Source of the DNA: Crocodylus rhombifer | Lineage: Eukaryota; Chordata; Crocodylia; Crocodylidae | DNA length: 64,000 nt | Assembly: GCA_038503035.1 (NCBI GenBank) | Contig: JAVSML010021661.1 | Location: 124,001 to 188,000, forward strand | Direction: 5' to 3' | Shown: piece after piece, positions 1 through 31,085 of the stretch | Position numbering within the stretch: the stretch's first letter is position 1 | Layout of the letters: every line of letters starts with the position of its first letter | Program-made: the position numbers and the translations under genes | The notes under the pieces: generated by a model | Databases searched by the model: none | Told to the model about the DNA's origin: nothing | The model's input: only the letters and a program-made list of their open reading frames with translations

Positions 1-890
1 ATCAGCTACAATTTGAAAATGAGATCAGGGGAAAGCATGTGATATGCTTGCAGGTAAGTAGGTGTGGACTGTGGGGGCCTTGAAGTAAGACCAGTTACAC
101 TGTATCGAGTTATAAAACTCGCTGGTATTCAAGAAACACCCCTTTGCCTAGCTGGACTGTGAAACGGTGATGTCCAAGGTAAAGGAGATTCTGGTTGGAC
201 CATGACAACTCCTTGCCAGTAGTACTGCAACTTGAGTGCTTGTTGCAGATCAGCAAATACAGATAGTTATCACACAGCCTTTGAAAGACTGGAATAGTTT
301 TGCGATCCTTTGGTATGCAGCTTTCTTCCAGGTAAATACTGAGCCAAGAAAAGACATGGGCAAGTCAGAGAAGTGTCACACACCTCGTCATTGAAAATTC
401 TAATGCACAGAAACTACCAGCTATCTGCCAGAGACAATACTATTATAACCATCTCTAATTTCTGAGTTCCACTGAAGAAAACCCATGATACTATTACGTA
501 TGAGAATCCAGGGAAAGCAAAGTCAACCTAAAGTTCCATCTACTTCTAAAGACATCAAGTTCTTGCAGATAATCTTAATTGAGCTAGAAATGCTGTCTAC
601 TATGTAAGTTGCAAAAAATAGATAAAATAATCCTTTTCCTTTTCCTATTTCCTTTTTGTCCAAATGCTGACAGAAAGTATCATTTTAAATACTCAGACCA
701 CCAACTTGAGTTACAAAGTGAATGACTTGAAGTGTAATAGGTTTGTACTTTGATAGCAGAGTTCTACCCTAAATGTCTAGAAATAATTAGAAGTTGACAA
801 ATGATAGGGAAAAAATTAACTGAGGCTAATTGGGTGCACCTACACATCACCCTATGGCGATGTAGCAATGCACTGTGTCACTGTAGCAAT

Positions 891-1867
891 CATAGATTTT
901 CATAGATTTCATAGACATCAGGGCTGGAAGGGACCTCGGGAGATCAACGAGTCCAGCCCCCTGCCCAAAGGGCAGGAAGTCAGCTGGGGTCATAGGATCC
1001 CAGCAAGATAAGCATCCAATTTACTCTTGAAGGTGTTCAATGTAGGTGCTTGAACCACCTCCGATGGCAGACTGTTCCACACCTTGGGGGCTCGGACAGT
1101 AAAGAAATTCTTCCTTATGTCCAGCCTGAAACGGTCTTGCAGGAGTTTGTGACCGTTCGACCTCGTCATCCCTTGGGGTGCTCTGGTGAACAAACGTTCC
1201 CCCAGATCCTGGTGGTCACCCCTGATAAACTTATAGGTGGCCATCAGATCGCCCCTGAGCCTGCGCTTTTCCAGGCTAAAGAGTCCCATGGCTCAGCCTG
1301 TCGTCGTAAGGTCTGTTTTCCTGACCTCTGATCATGCGCGTGGCTCTTCTCTGGACTCTCTCAAGCTTCTCCACATCCTTTTTGAATTGTGGAGCCCAAA
1401 ACTGGATGCAGTACTCCAGCTGCGGCCTCACCAAGGCCGAGTACAAGGGGAGAATGACGTCCTGGGATTTGCTCGAGAAGCATCTATGGATGCAAGCCAG
1501 CGTTTTGGTCGCTTTACTAGCCGCAGCATCGCATTGGAGGCTCATGTTCATCTTGTGGTCAATGATGACCCCCAAGTCTCTTTCTTCTGTAGCGCTATCC
1601 AACGTAGCACTGCCGAGCCTATAAGGATGCTGCAGGTTTTTCCTCCCAAGGTGGAGAACCTTGCATTTTTCGGTGTTAAACACCATCAGGTTCTCGTCTG
1701 CCCATTTGCTGAGCTTGTCCAGGTCAGCCTGGATCACCCGCCTATCTTCTGGCGTGGATGCTTTGCCCCAAAGTTTGGTGTCATCGGCGAACTTGGCCAG
1801 TCCACTCCTGACTCCAATGTCCACATCATTAATGAAGATGTTGAACAGTAATGAAGATGTTGAACAG
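891..1867 (-). mobile_element. CR1 LINE, 5'-truncated, reverse transcriptase 3' half (copy 1)
   Basis: On the minus strand the element runs from the middle of the reverse transcriptase to the 3' end. Seen: LFNIFINDVDIGVRSGLAKF, the catalytic-box segment FADDTKLWG (intact Asp-Asp), LEYCIQFWAPQF, RRATRMIRGQENR, then in another frame GLFSLEKRRLRGDLMATYKF and APKVWNSLPSEVVQAP. A two-base deletion near 1291, relative to the sister copy at 54.8-57.9 kb, causes the frame change. The 3' terminus is the CR1-type short repeat (CATAGATTTTCATAGATTTC on the plus strand, 891-910). The 5' end carries a 19-bp direct duplication (1830-1867). Confidence 0.93.
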
Positions 1868-3560
1868 TTCACATGGGTCTACACATGTTTGCCAGCTACA
1901 TTGCCATAGTGGCACATTGCCCTGGTACGGCACATTGCTACAGCAATGTAGCAGCAAAATCTAATCATATGCCATACGCACAGTCAGTAACTGCCCATAC
2001 TGTCCTTTTAGGTAAGCAGTACTGCAGCCTATGAAACCAAGAAATTTATCATGGCTCATTGGTCAGCTCATGGAACTTACCTCACCATGATGTACTGCTA
2101 ATCCCACTTGTTTTCACAATGATTCTTTCTTCCTAGTTTCTTATTCAAAGACTGGAACTTAAAAATTAATGCATTGCCTCAAAAATATTTTTTACCACTG
2201 GATTTTACCATTGGCAATATACTCATGTCTTCTGCAATCATGTACTGACTTGGGGATTCAAAATGACAGTCATTAATGCACTCACTAACTGGAGAAGCAA
2301 ACATCAAGACTCTCAGTCCTGTAATCAAGGACATATGTTGTTAAATTGACTAGAGCTCAGCGCCACAATCAAAATTCAAAGCCAGACTCTGATGTTACTC
2401 AGGTAGAGTTTACAGGCCTTCCCCAAGCCAGTGAAGGAACACTTAACATTAGCTGAGCACCCGGTAAGCAAGTACCAAGTGTGGGTACCTAATTTGTCTC
2501 CTTATGGGCAAATAGGTTAGAACCTGTGGATTTCAAAACCAAAGCAGTGCAAACCCAGTGATGTGGGGCTATTTCAAATTCAAAATGCAAAGCAAATTCC
2601 CAGGTATATAAATAAACATCCCCAGTTTTGCTGCAGCCCTCAGTCGTGGTATTGCCAGAGTGCCCCTGAACCCTGTTGGTTTGAACTAACAGGGAGGAAT
2701 GGCAGGGAGGTTCTGAACACCACTATTTCATACAGGTCCAAGGTTACTTTGGGAGGGGGGTTGTTTTAGCTCGATTTAGTTTCTTTTGGGGGGTTGCAAA
2801 ACTATGGGAAGGCTGGTTTGGCTCGGGCTGGACAGGGATGGCTTGCCTAGGGATGAGCCTGTCAGGATGGGGGTGGACTTGTGAAGGCCCCTCCCTTCCA
2901 GCTCCCGTTTTCTCGGATTTTTGTGATTTCTGATTTCACTGATTTCTGTTCGCAGGGATGACAGAACAAGCAGCAGTGGTCTCAAGCTGCAATGAGGGGA
3001 GTCGAGGTTAGATATGAGAAAAAACTTTCCCGTGAAGAGAGCAGGGAAGCTCTGGGCCGGGCTGCGGAGTCTCCCTGCTGGGAGGGGTTCTGAGCCGCAG
3101 ACAAAGCCCTGCTGGGGGCAAGTCTTGCTCGGAGCAGGGGGCACTCCATGTCCTCCCGAGCTCCCCTCCAGCCCTCAACCTCTAGGATTTCTATGGCTGG
3201 GAGCCTGACAAGGTGAACAGCTTGTCTTGTCGTAAGCGGGCAATTGAAATCCGCCTGTCCGAGAACCACAGCTGAAGGGCTCAGAGCCCGCGCCCTCAGG
3301 GAGGTGTGATTTGAAAACTCAGCTCTGAAAACAAATATTTCAAGTTACAAATAGCAAAAGAAAGGGGAAAAAAGACATCGGCTCCCAAAATAAATATAAT
3401 CATGATGGTAATAACTTCCTTCCCCCCTCCCTCCCCCTTGTTGTCAGGCTGTAGCTGGAGGTGCTCCGCGGCTGGAGAAGAGGGGGTGCCCTCCCTGCAG
3501 CAGCTGGTAGGGAGGGGCAGATGGCGAACAACACCACACCATGAGTCAAACTCTGCCCAT
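1868..3560. other. Gene-free stretch between CR1 copy 1 and the tRNA
   Basis: Starts with GTCTACACATG and several GCACATTGC/AGCAATGTAGC palindromic words to about 1960, which resemble the MITE family at 19.6 kb. Beyond that I recognise no gene. 2750-3250 is moderately GC-rich without a recognisable exon. Confidence 0.6.
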
Positions 3561-3564
3561 ACGT

Positions 3565-3637
3565 GGCTCCATAGCTCAGTGGTTAGAGCACTGGTCTTGT
3601 AAACCAGGGGTCGCGAGTTCGATCCTCGCTGGGGCCT
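3565..3637 (+). tRNA. tRNA-Thr (anticodon UGU)
   Basis: A 73-nt cloverleaf. The acceptor stem GGCTCCA pairs with TGGGGCC (one T-G wobble). The D arm has TAGCTCAGTGGTTAGAGCA (box A). The anticodon stem is CTGGT/ACCAG around the loop CTTGTAA, anticodon TGT at 3598-3600. The T arm GCGAG-TTCGATC-CTCGC provides box B. No intron. A TTTT run at 3644-3647 is a plausible RNA polymerase III terminator. All features point to an intact nuclear tRNA gene, not a SINE. Confidence 0.93.
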
Positions 3638-3639
3638 CC

Positions 3640-4060
3640 GCCGTTTTGGCGCCGAAGTCATTTTGATGCCAAGCTCCTGCCGGGAGCAGCCCTGAGTCCA
3701 TGCTCCCCAGGCGCCGGGCAGCGCCGGAGGAGCGGAAGCCCAGCCCTGCCGCTCGCCTCTCCCCGGGGCGTCCCCACGTCCCGCCGAGCCAACGGGGGCT
3801 GGAATCCCGGCCCGCCCCCCCGCGCTGGCTCCACTGCGACGTCCTCAGCCTCCGCTGTGACGTCTTGATGCTTCTGGCCCGCCGAAAAGCCTCCGCGGAA
3901 GCCGCCCAGCTGCCTTGCGCCCCCTGCCGGGCGGGCGGCACAGCCTGGTGCCCCGCAGCACCCCCCTCACCCCCGGCCTCCCGTCGTGCCTGTCGCCCCG
4001 CCCGAGACCCGGCCCGGGCTGCTGAGTCTGGCTGAGGTGCGTGCCACGGGGCAGCTCCGG
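3640..4060. promoter_or_regulatory. GC/CpG-rich block with CRE-like sites beside the tRNA gene
   Basis: Dense CpG (GCGCCGGGCAGCGCCGGAGG, CCCGCCGAGCC, CCTCCGCGGAAGCCGCC) in otherwise AT-rich DNA. It contains TGACGTC at about 3857 and GCGACGTCC at about 3836, CRE-like motifs. It looks like an unmethylated CpG island or promoter, but no coding exon is recognised on either side, and the open frames through it are GC-driven and low in complexity. A tRNA-associated island or a non-coding RNA promoter are both possible. Confidence 0.5.
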
Positions 4061-4659
4061 CTGGATGAGCTGAAGTCGGTCCCTCATTCCCAGTTCCTTG
4101 ATTTGTTTTTCCCTCAAAGCTGGTCTTTGCACAAGGAAAAGTGATTAGTGATGGGTCAGGCCGCTAAAGAGTTACATTGTCATCCAGAATGTATAGTTGC
4201 TGATAAGCATGTGAAATAATATCACCTATCAGGTACCTGCAATAAAGAGCTGGGATTATGGGGCAACATGACCTCCCTCCCTTGCCTCCCACAGGCCCTC
4301 TGGTGAACACAGCCTACCCAGAGTTCCCCCTTGCCTTGCTGGTGGTGCTGGAGCAAGTCCCGGAGCCCTTCTGTCATCCTGTGGCCTAGCCTCCCCCTTT
4401 TGAGTTTGTGCTTCAGATGTCTCCTCCTTAAGCAGGGCTTTTCTTCAGTTCTTCTTGCTGATTTTGGACCCCCTCTAAGAATTGCCATTGCCTGGGCTGG
4501 AGCACAGGGCCGTGATGCCCAGTCTCCTGTTGCAGCGGGGCAGAGAGCAGATGCTGGAAGGGAGAGCCAACTGTTTTCCTCCCTCACTTGCAGCCTCCAC
4601 CACTGAAGGTCTGGGAAGCAGAAGCTGTGCCCCTACCCCTGGTACTCAATAGCTCCTAA

Positions 4660-5045
4660 TGCCCTTTTCCTCTGAGACTGTCGAATCCCTTTTTGAATCT
4701 GCCTCAACTCTCAGCCACAATTGGCGACGATGAGTTCTGTGCTTTCATTCAATGCTGTGTGAAAAGGAGCTTCCTCTTGTTAGTTTTAAACCTACTACAT
4801 ACTAGTTTCGTGCTGTGACCCTTAGTTCTTGTCTTGTGAGAGTAAATATTAAATCCCTATTTACTTCCTCGTCACCATTTAGTGTTTTGTAAACCCTTAT
4901 CATGTCCCCCTTTGAGAGTCTCTTTTCTAAACTGAATAGGCCTGGCCTCTTTAGTCTGTCCTCATATGGAACCCCGTCCATACCACTAATCATCCTTGTT
5001 GCCTTTCTTGGACCTTCTCTAGTTCTTCTGTACCCTTTCTGAGAT
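4660..5045 (-). mobile_element. Old CR1-like LINE fragment, C-terminal reverse transcriptase region
   Basis: Minus-strand translation gives RKATRMISGMDGVPYEDRLK, RPGLFSLEKRLSKGDMIRVY, KTLNGDEEVNRDLIF: the same RxxTRM...DRL...GLFSLEKRRL...D block as the CR1 copies elsewhere in the window, but far more diverged. It continues at DNA level below the open frame towards 4660. No poly-repeat 3' end is visible, so the boundaries are approximate. Confidence 0.75.
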
Positions 5046-5194
5046 GAGAGGTTTATCAAACCCAGTTTGGATTCAAATCCTGTCCTTCAGTGTATTTGTA
5101 ATCCTTCCACCTATCAACAAGATTAATATGTGCACCATCTATTCCAATGGGAGCAGGTGTACCATAGATTGGCTTTGCACTCTCCACAAGTACC

Positions 5195-5400
5195 ACTCAG
5201 ATCCCTTTCCTCTCCTGATCTGCTGCTCTGCTTCCTGCCCCATGCTTCCTGCCTAGTCTTCTGTGCTGCCTTCAGCTCCCTGCCTTTGCTGCTGCTGCTG
5301 TGCTGCCTGTCCCCTCGCTGATCTGCCATGCCACAAAGGCCACCTGGGACACTTGTAGCATGCATGCTGCAGGTTGCACACCTCTGATCCATACCATTAT
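5195..5400. repeat. Dispersed repeat, CTGCTGCTCTG...GCCATGCCAC type, copy 1
   Basis: CCTGATCTGCTGCTCTGCTT, CTGCCTGTCCCC and CTGATCTGCCATGCCACAAAGG, ending TTGCACACCTCTGATCC, recur at 36045-36240 in the same orientation. The end sequence is of the type seen in hAT-like repeats (GCC/ACCTCTG). No coding value. Confidence 0.5.
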
Positions 5401-5660
5401 CCAGGTCAAGATACTGGAATACAATCAAGCCCCAGACAGATCTCCATGGGACTCTATATGAAATCCCCTTCTAGTTTCACAGTAAACCATCAATAACTAG
5501 TTTTTGAGAGTCATTTTTCAGCCCATAGCACTCTCCTCTCATGGCAGTTTCATTCAGCTCATATTTCCCTAGTCTATATATACAAAATGTGAAACAGTAT
5601 CAAAAGTATTTCTAAAGATAAGGTATATTGCATTGAATATTCTTCTCTCATCTGCTAGGT

Positions 5661-6109
5661 CAGGGGTATCAAAGATATGGCCTGCAAGCCAGAACCTGCC
5701 TGCAAAGCCCTATATTATCTGGCCTACAGTGCTGCCCCATGGGTCTTAGACTGGACCAGCAGGCCACATGCGGCATATGCTGGACTGGCCCCGCACACTG
5801 CCCAAGCAATGAACAGAGTCAGTCTGGAACACGCTGCCTATGGCTTGCAGGGCTGATCTGGCATGCATTGCCCACAGTATGCAGAGCTGGGGCAAACTGC
5901 CCATGGCCCATAGCGCCAGGGTATCCACAGCATACAGCATCCATGCCAGACTGGCCCTGCACACTAAATCCTATGCACAGATCCAGTGCACACTAGATCC
6001 TATGCATGAGGCCATTCTGTGGGCTCAATCCAGCCTGCAGACAATCAGCCCGCAGACCAGCCCTGTACCACCCATCCAGCCTGCAGACCTGATGAGTTTG
6101 ACACCCCTG
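5661..6109. mobile_element. hAT-like MITE with TIRs and 8-bp target-site duplication
   Basis: The ends are inverted repeats: CAGGGGTATCAAA at 5661 and TTTGACACCCCTG ending at 6109. Flanking octamers TGCTAGGT (5653-5660) and CACTAGGT (6110-6117) agree at six of eight bases, in keeping with the 8-bp duplication made by hAT transposases. The interior is a tandem-like GC-moderate sequence rich in CTGGACTGGCCC and ATGCACAGATCC words. No transposase frame. Confidence 0.85.
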
Positions 6110-6117
6110 CACTAGGT

Positions 6118-9100
6118 CATTTACCTAGTCGAAGAAGCAAATTAAGGAACTAGCCTCTTCCAATAGCCACTTCTATTCACTTCCTATTCCCCTGCTGTTA
6201 GATTTGAAATGTGCAGGTCAGATGTGATCCTCTACCTATATTCCCAAGGGTAAAAGTCATGCTCTTAATGTGCAGTAGGGAACTTTGCAAGTCTTTGGAT
6301 AGTTCACCTCCCACAAAGTCTGACAGGGTCTAATTGTGTATGTTATATATCTGTGCTTGGTTCTGGAGGACTGTTGCATGTACATAGTCTACAACAGACA
6401 AAGTGCAGTCATAGTTGCAACAAAGCCAACAGAAGTGTAGAGCAGCTTTTACATTGCTGCTCTTGCCCATTCTGGATTACTAAAAAAGTTATGAGACAAG
6501 GATTCTTGCATTTAAAACATACATTATTATATGTACTGTCACTGATCACATTTGCATTCGTACACTGTAGGAAAAAGAGGACTTCAATAAATGATCATGG
6601 CTACAATGCAGCTAACTAACGGCAAGATCACAAGTGGGTTTCCTTTACTGGAAGTTCTGTTTGAGTTAGGTGTCAGTGTCCAGCTAGTCCTCCCCCTCTG
6701 CCTTGCTCTAGCTGAAAGAAATGCTAGTAGCTTCCAACCCAAAGTAAATGTTGGACAATAAAGCTGTGGAGTGATACTTCTATTTTCCATTTATGGATTA
6801 TTTCTATTACTATTTTTTATAAAAAGCATAACCACTGTATTGAGCAACTGCCCAGGGTGCTTGTGATATTTTGATGGGAAAAGATGCCTGCTGGCAGCCT
6901 GAGCCCTGCTGAAACAGCAATAATGGATCTCACCATTATCCAGAGGGGGGCGATGGAGACACTTTATAATTTTGTAATTAGTTCCCTCTTAGCTTGAACT
7001 GCAAAATGATGTAATTTGTTTTGGCTCCATCCTTCCCCTGGGATCTCTTTCAAACAGTGCTGGTTTCCTTGATGAGTGGTTGGCACATTAGATTCTGGCT
7101 TTGTAATTCAAATATAAATGTACTGTACCAAAAATAACATCTTACATTTGTTTTCTCCCACCTACCACCAAAAAATAATATAAATATTCAAGTAGACCTG
7201 GAACTGAGGCTATTAAATTTCTTCTCCAGATGCCTCTGCTCATATTTGATGTATTCTATAAATACCAACTAGGAATATGACTATTGCCAGGATGGATCCA
7301 ATTCCAGATGCATCTAGCTCAGTAGCCTGTTACTGACAGTGGTCAGTACTAACCTCTCCAAAGGAAATATGTTTAATGGATAATTCTGGAATAACTTGCC
7401 CATATAGGAAGCTTTGCATAGTTTCAATCTGAGGAGACATGTATATGTTCATTCTTTCCATTTGTAATAGTATCTAATACAACCATAAAGGTTCTCATTA
7501 CCAGATAAACGATGACGCTTTCTTTAGATCCCACCATCCCCGTGGCTTCATACACATTTATATATGAGTAACACAGATAACTTATACTTGATGTTAGAAA
7601 TATTTCCTTCTACCAGACTTAAGCTGATTTATTGCCTTTCAGCACTGAATTTCTTCTTTTTGTGAGAGTAAAGAGTAAACAGAAATGTACAATTTTCATT
7701 CCCCTCATTTATTTCCACTCTAAACCAATCTTTAAAATTCTTCCCATGTAGAAATAAATTGGCTGAATACAGCAAAAAAAATAGTATCTGTGAACATTCT
7801 GTCAAATGAAACTGGCAATTGAATTTGTTGGCATTCAAACTCTTTTTAATTGCTGGTTCATAAATGGGGTCTTTCATTTGAAGACACCTTAACAGGAGGC
7901 AGAACTGTGGGAACACCCGGACATCCATGAGAATTAGCACACATGAAACACACTCATAACTATAAGAAAGGTCCTGCATGTTGGAAGCCTTGCAAGGGAA
8001 GGGAGAGAAAAAGTGGCTGTTTACAGAAGACAGGAAAAAAAGCTTATGTACTCCCTTAAAAATTATATTAGTTCATTAAAACGAACTAGCAAAGAGGGAG
8101 TAGCTGGACGCCTGGCAATAAAACTAAAGAAGCTAAGGTAGATAGTCATATCATTTGCTTCAAGGTTTTCACGTTTAGATCTGATCTAACCATGTGTTTT
8201 ATACCAGCACAATGCCTAGTGCAGATACAGTTATACTGGTATAAAGGTGCTGTATATTCTGGTATAGTATATTCCTCTCCCTGAGCAGGATTAGCTATAA
8301 GTACCTTTATACTGATATAACAGTTTGCATGCAAGAGTATGCTGTACTGCACTAATAACTCTACTCCAGTTAAAGTTGTACAATTCTTAAGTGTAAAAAA
8401 GCCCATAAATGTCACAAGTGAGTAGCTGATGATAGTGGTGGCATAAGAGGAAAACCAATGATTGCAGTGCTCTTGGTGGATATAAAATATTTTGTTTTGG
8501 ACACCCAGCAGACCCAAACTTCTCCTAACCACAGCCTACACACTAAAGTTATTTGTCCACATAGAGCATTTATAATCTTTTTGAGGTGTGTGTCATTTCA
8601 AATACTTGGGCTTAGCAGTACTGCAACATTTTAGTTAACTTGCTCACAAGAATGGAATAAGAGAATCAGACGTCATATTGCTACTATGTGCTATATGTGC
8701 ATGTGCTATATTACTATTTCACTCTCATAGTAATATACTTGTAGTGCTGTCACATAAGACTCCCATTAAATAGGAAACTTTGCAATTATTACAAATTCTC
8801 TCCAAAGTTCATTCTACTTGTCTGTGGATGCTACTGAATTCCTCCCCTCCCCCTATTTGTGTTAAGTATCTGAGTACAAAAAAGAAATAAATGGGAAAAT
8901 ATGTAAAGACATGGGAAATCTTTTGACATTGTTAAATCCTCTGCCACAGGTAAATAGTAACCTGCAAGTTACTAAACCATAGGCCCAGTTAATAAAATCT
9001 GCTGTATCTGTCTTGAGTTCACAATGACTATGCAACCTGGGGTCTTATAATGAAGGTTTTTATTGTTCATTCTTTCTAAGAAACAGCTTCTTCTGAAATA

Positions 9101-10289
9101 CCTGGCTCTAATTCCTAAATACCTGGGGGGTAGAGGGGTGTAAAGCACAAAGCAACTTCACAATGCCATGACAGAGAAGCCTGTCAGAGGACTCTCACAT
9201 GTGCTGCAAGCCTGATGGCTTGAATCAGCTTAACTTTCTGCGCAAACCAGTCAACTAGCCTGCTTTTCAGATGTGCTGGGGTCCTCCAGCCCTCCTGAAC
9301 TCAATGGGAGCAGGCAGTTGCTCAGCTTTGACACTATCAGCATGATTTTCAAACATTTCTAGGTAGAGACAACCTTGGCTGGTCATCTGCCCATAACGGT
9401 GACTTTCAACCAGGAAGCCACAGCACTGTGGGGTGCTATGAGATCTTTTTAAGGGTGTTGTGCAATATTAGCACTGTTATGTGTGCAAACAGCTATGTAT
9501 GATCCACAAGATAAAACCACAGATTTCACATGAGGAATCATAGTGTCAAAAACAGTCTGCCCTGTTGTTTTTCTGAGCTCTTTCCAACCAAAGAATTGCC
9601 TAATATGTTTCCGTAATAAAAAAAAACCAAGCCAAAGCTAAGAACTAGCATTTCCCAAAGGGTGCCTTGAGTCCAAAACGGTTGAAAGCCACTGGCCACA
9701 AGGAAGCACACCTGTTCAGATTTTGGTCTATGGCATTTAATAGAAGGTGACATTCTTTATAACATATTTTATGACAGATAAGAAATTCACTGGTTGAGGG
9801 ACCTTAAAGTGAGAATACTGACTGAATCAAAAATCAGGCCAACTTAAGGAGTTTATTAGATATTCTATGATCAAAGCACAAACCTAACAAACATCTCAGC
9901 TCTTTGATAGACTTTTGTAGCCCAGTCCTGCACTTTTGTCTAAGCTAAGCTGCAAAAATCACTTTAAACTACAGCCTATCTACTCCTACCTTTGGGACTA
10001 ACATTGAATCAACAGAGGCTTCAAACAGCTACTGACATGAAGAGATGTCCCTCAGAGCAAGAGTTGTGAGGAACATGAAACTTAGCAGGCTAGGAAAACC
10101 GCAGTGCCAATGAAGTCTTAATAAAACATATAAATCATATGCACTAAACGCAATGGAGTAGTACGTGTTTGCATGAAAGCTGAATATGCCCAATATATGT
10201 TTATGAAAATACAGGAGTTGTAACATTGATCCGATTCAGCTAATTAGGTCTATGATGGAAATATTCAGCAAGTACATCATCTGACTCAG
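6118..10289. other. Gene-free 3' flank of HHIPL2
   Basis: Mostly AT-rich unique-looking DNA. TATACTGGTATAAAGG and CTTTATACTGATATAAC words at 8200-8320 suggest an old MITE without definable ends. GATCCAATTCCAGATGCATCTAGCTCAGTAGCCTG at 7296-7330 resembles a dispersed reptile repeat. The hAT-like element at 9397-9695 is listed separately. No exon recognised. Confidence 0.55.
9397..9695. mobile_element. hAT-like MITE, TIR of the CAGTGGTTCTCAACC type
   Basis: The left end is CGGTGACTTTCAACCAGG and the right end is GGTTGAAAGCCACTG. The subterminal phrase AGGGTGCCTTGAGTCCAAAACGG is shared with the short element near 47.8 kb. No clear target duplication. About 300 bp, no coding capacity. Confidence 0.7.
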
Positions 10290-10295
10290 TTTATT
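10290..10295 (-). terminator. Candidate poly(A) signal of HHIPL2
   Basis: A minus-strand AATAAA lies 48 nt beyond the HHIPL2 stop codon. It would give a very short 3' UTR. The hexamer is common in AT-rich DNA, so this is a position-based candidate only. Confidence 0.45.
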
Positions 10296-10342
10296 TTGAG
10301 CTCAGTGATAGCTCCTATGAGTTCACAGGCGGCGCCATGATC

Positions 10343-30556
<20,214 letters not shown>

Positions 30557-30972
30557 CCTCTGAGCTTTAGAAACTGCCAGCCACAGAGCTCAGTGTTTGA
30601 TCATCACTCTCTCTAAAGTTTACTATTTTTGAGCAGTGTAGAAACCTCCAGCCTGCTCCTCTGGTATTTTACACGTCACGTTGCAGAATCCTCCCCTCTA
30701 CACATTTCTTATGCCCCCACAAGCACTTGCAGATCTAATTCCTGCAGTCTAGTTAAACAGAGTCAGAAATCACGTGTGGAGTCTGTAGACTAGACAAATC
30801 AGTACGTGATCCAAATGTACAGAACCTGATCAGCCCCCTCTCCTCTTTCATGGCAAATTATGCTGCACCTCTGCAAGTTACCAGTGAAGGAAGATGAATC
30901 AATCACTTGCAACCAGTACTGGCTGTTTTGCTGCGTTGTTCATCCTTCGTGGGCAAAGACGACTGCATCCAG

Positions 30973-31083
30973 CGGGGGGGAAGGGAGGGAAGAAGAGAGA
31001 AAAGAAGTGGGAAAGAAAAATGGAAAGAGAAAAGACAAAAGGAGAAAAAAGGGAAAGGGAAGAGAACAAAGAGGGGGTGGAGG
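30973..31083 (+). repeat. Polypurine tract (about 110 bp) upstream of HHIPL2
   Basis: G/A-only sequence except for isolated bases (GGGGGGGGAAGGGAGGGAAG, then AAAGAAAAATGGAAAGAGAA and so on). It lies about 420 bp upstream of the HHIPL2 start codon, next to the decayed retrotransposon tail. Open frames across it (about 65-100 codons) are compositional. Confidence 0.9.
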
Positions 31084-31085
31084 TT

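Noticed and set aside
1237..1851. A 204-codon plus-strand open frame and others antisense to the CR1 copies (also 56864-57421, 57246-57707)
   Set aside because: These are shadows of the minus- or plus-strand CR1 reverse transcriptase; translated words have no family resemblance.
3700..4035. 111-codon plus-strand frame in the CpG-rich block
   Set aside because: Arg/Pro/Ala-rich translation typical of CpG islands; no splice or domain support.
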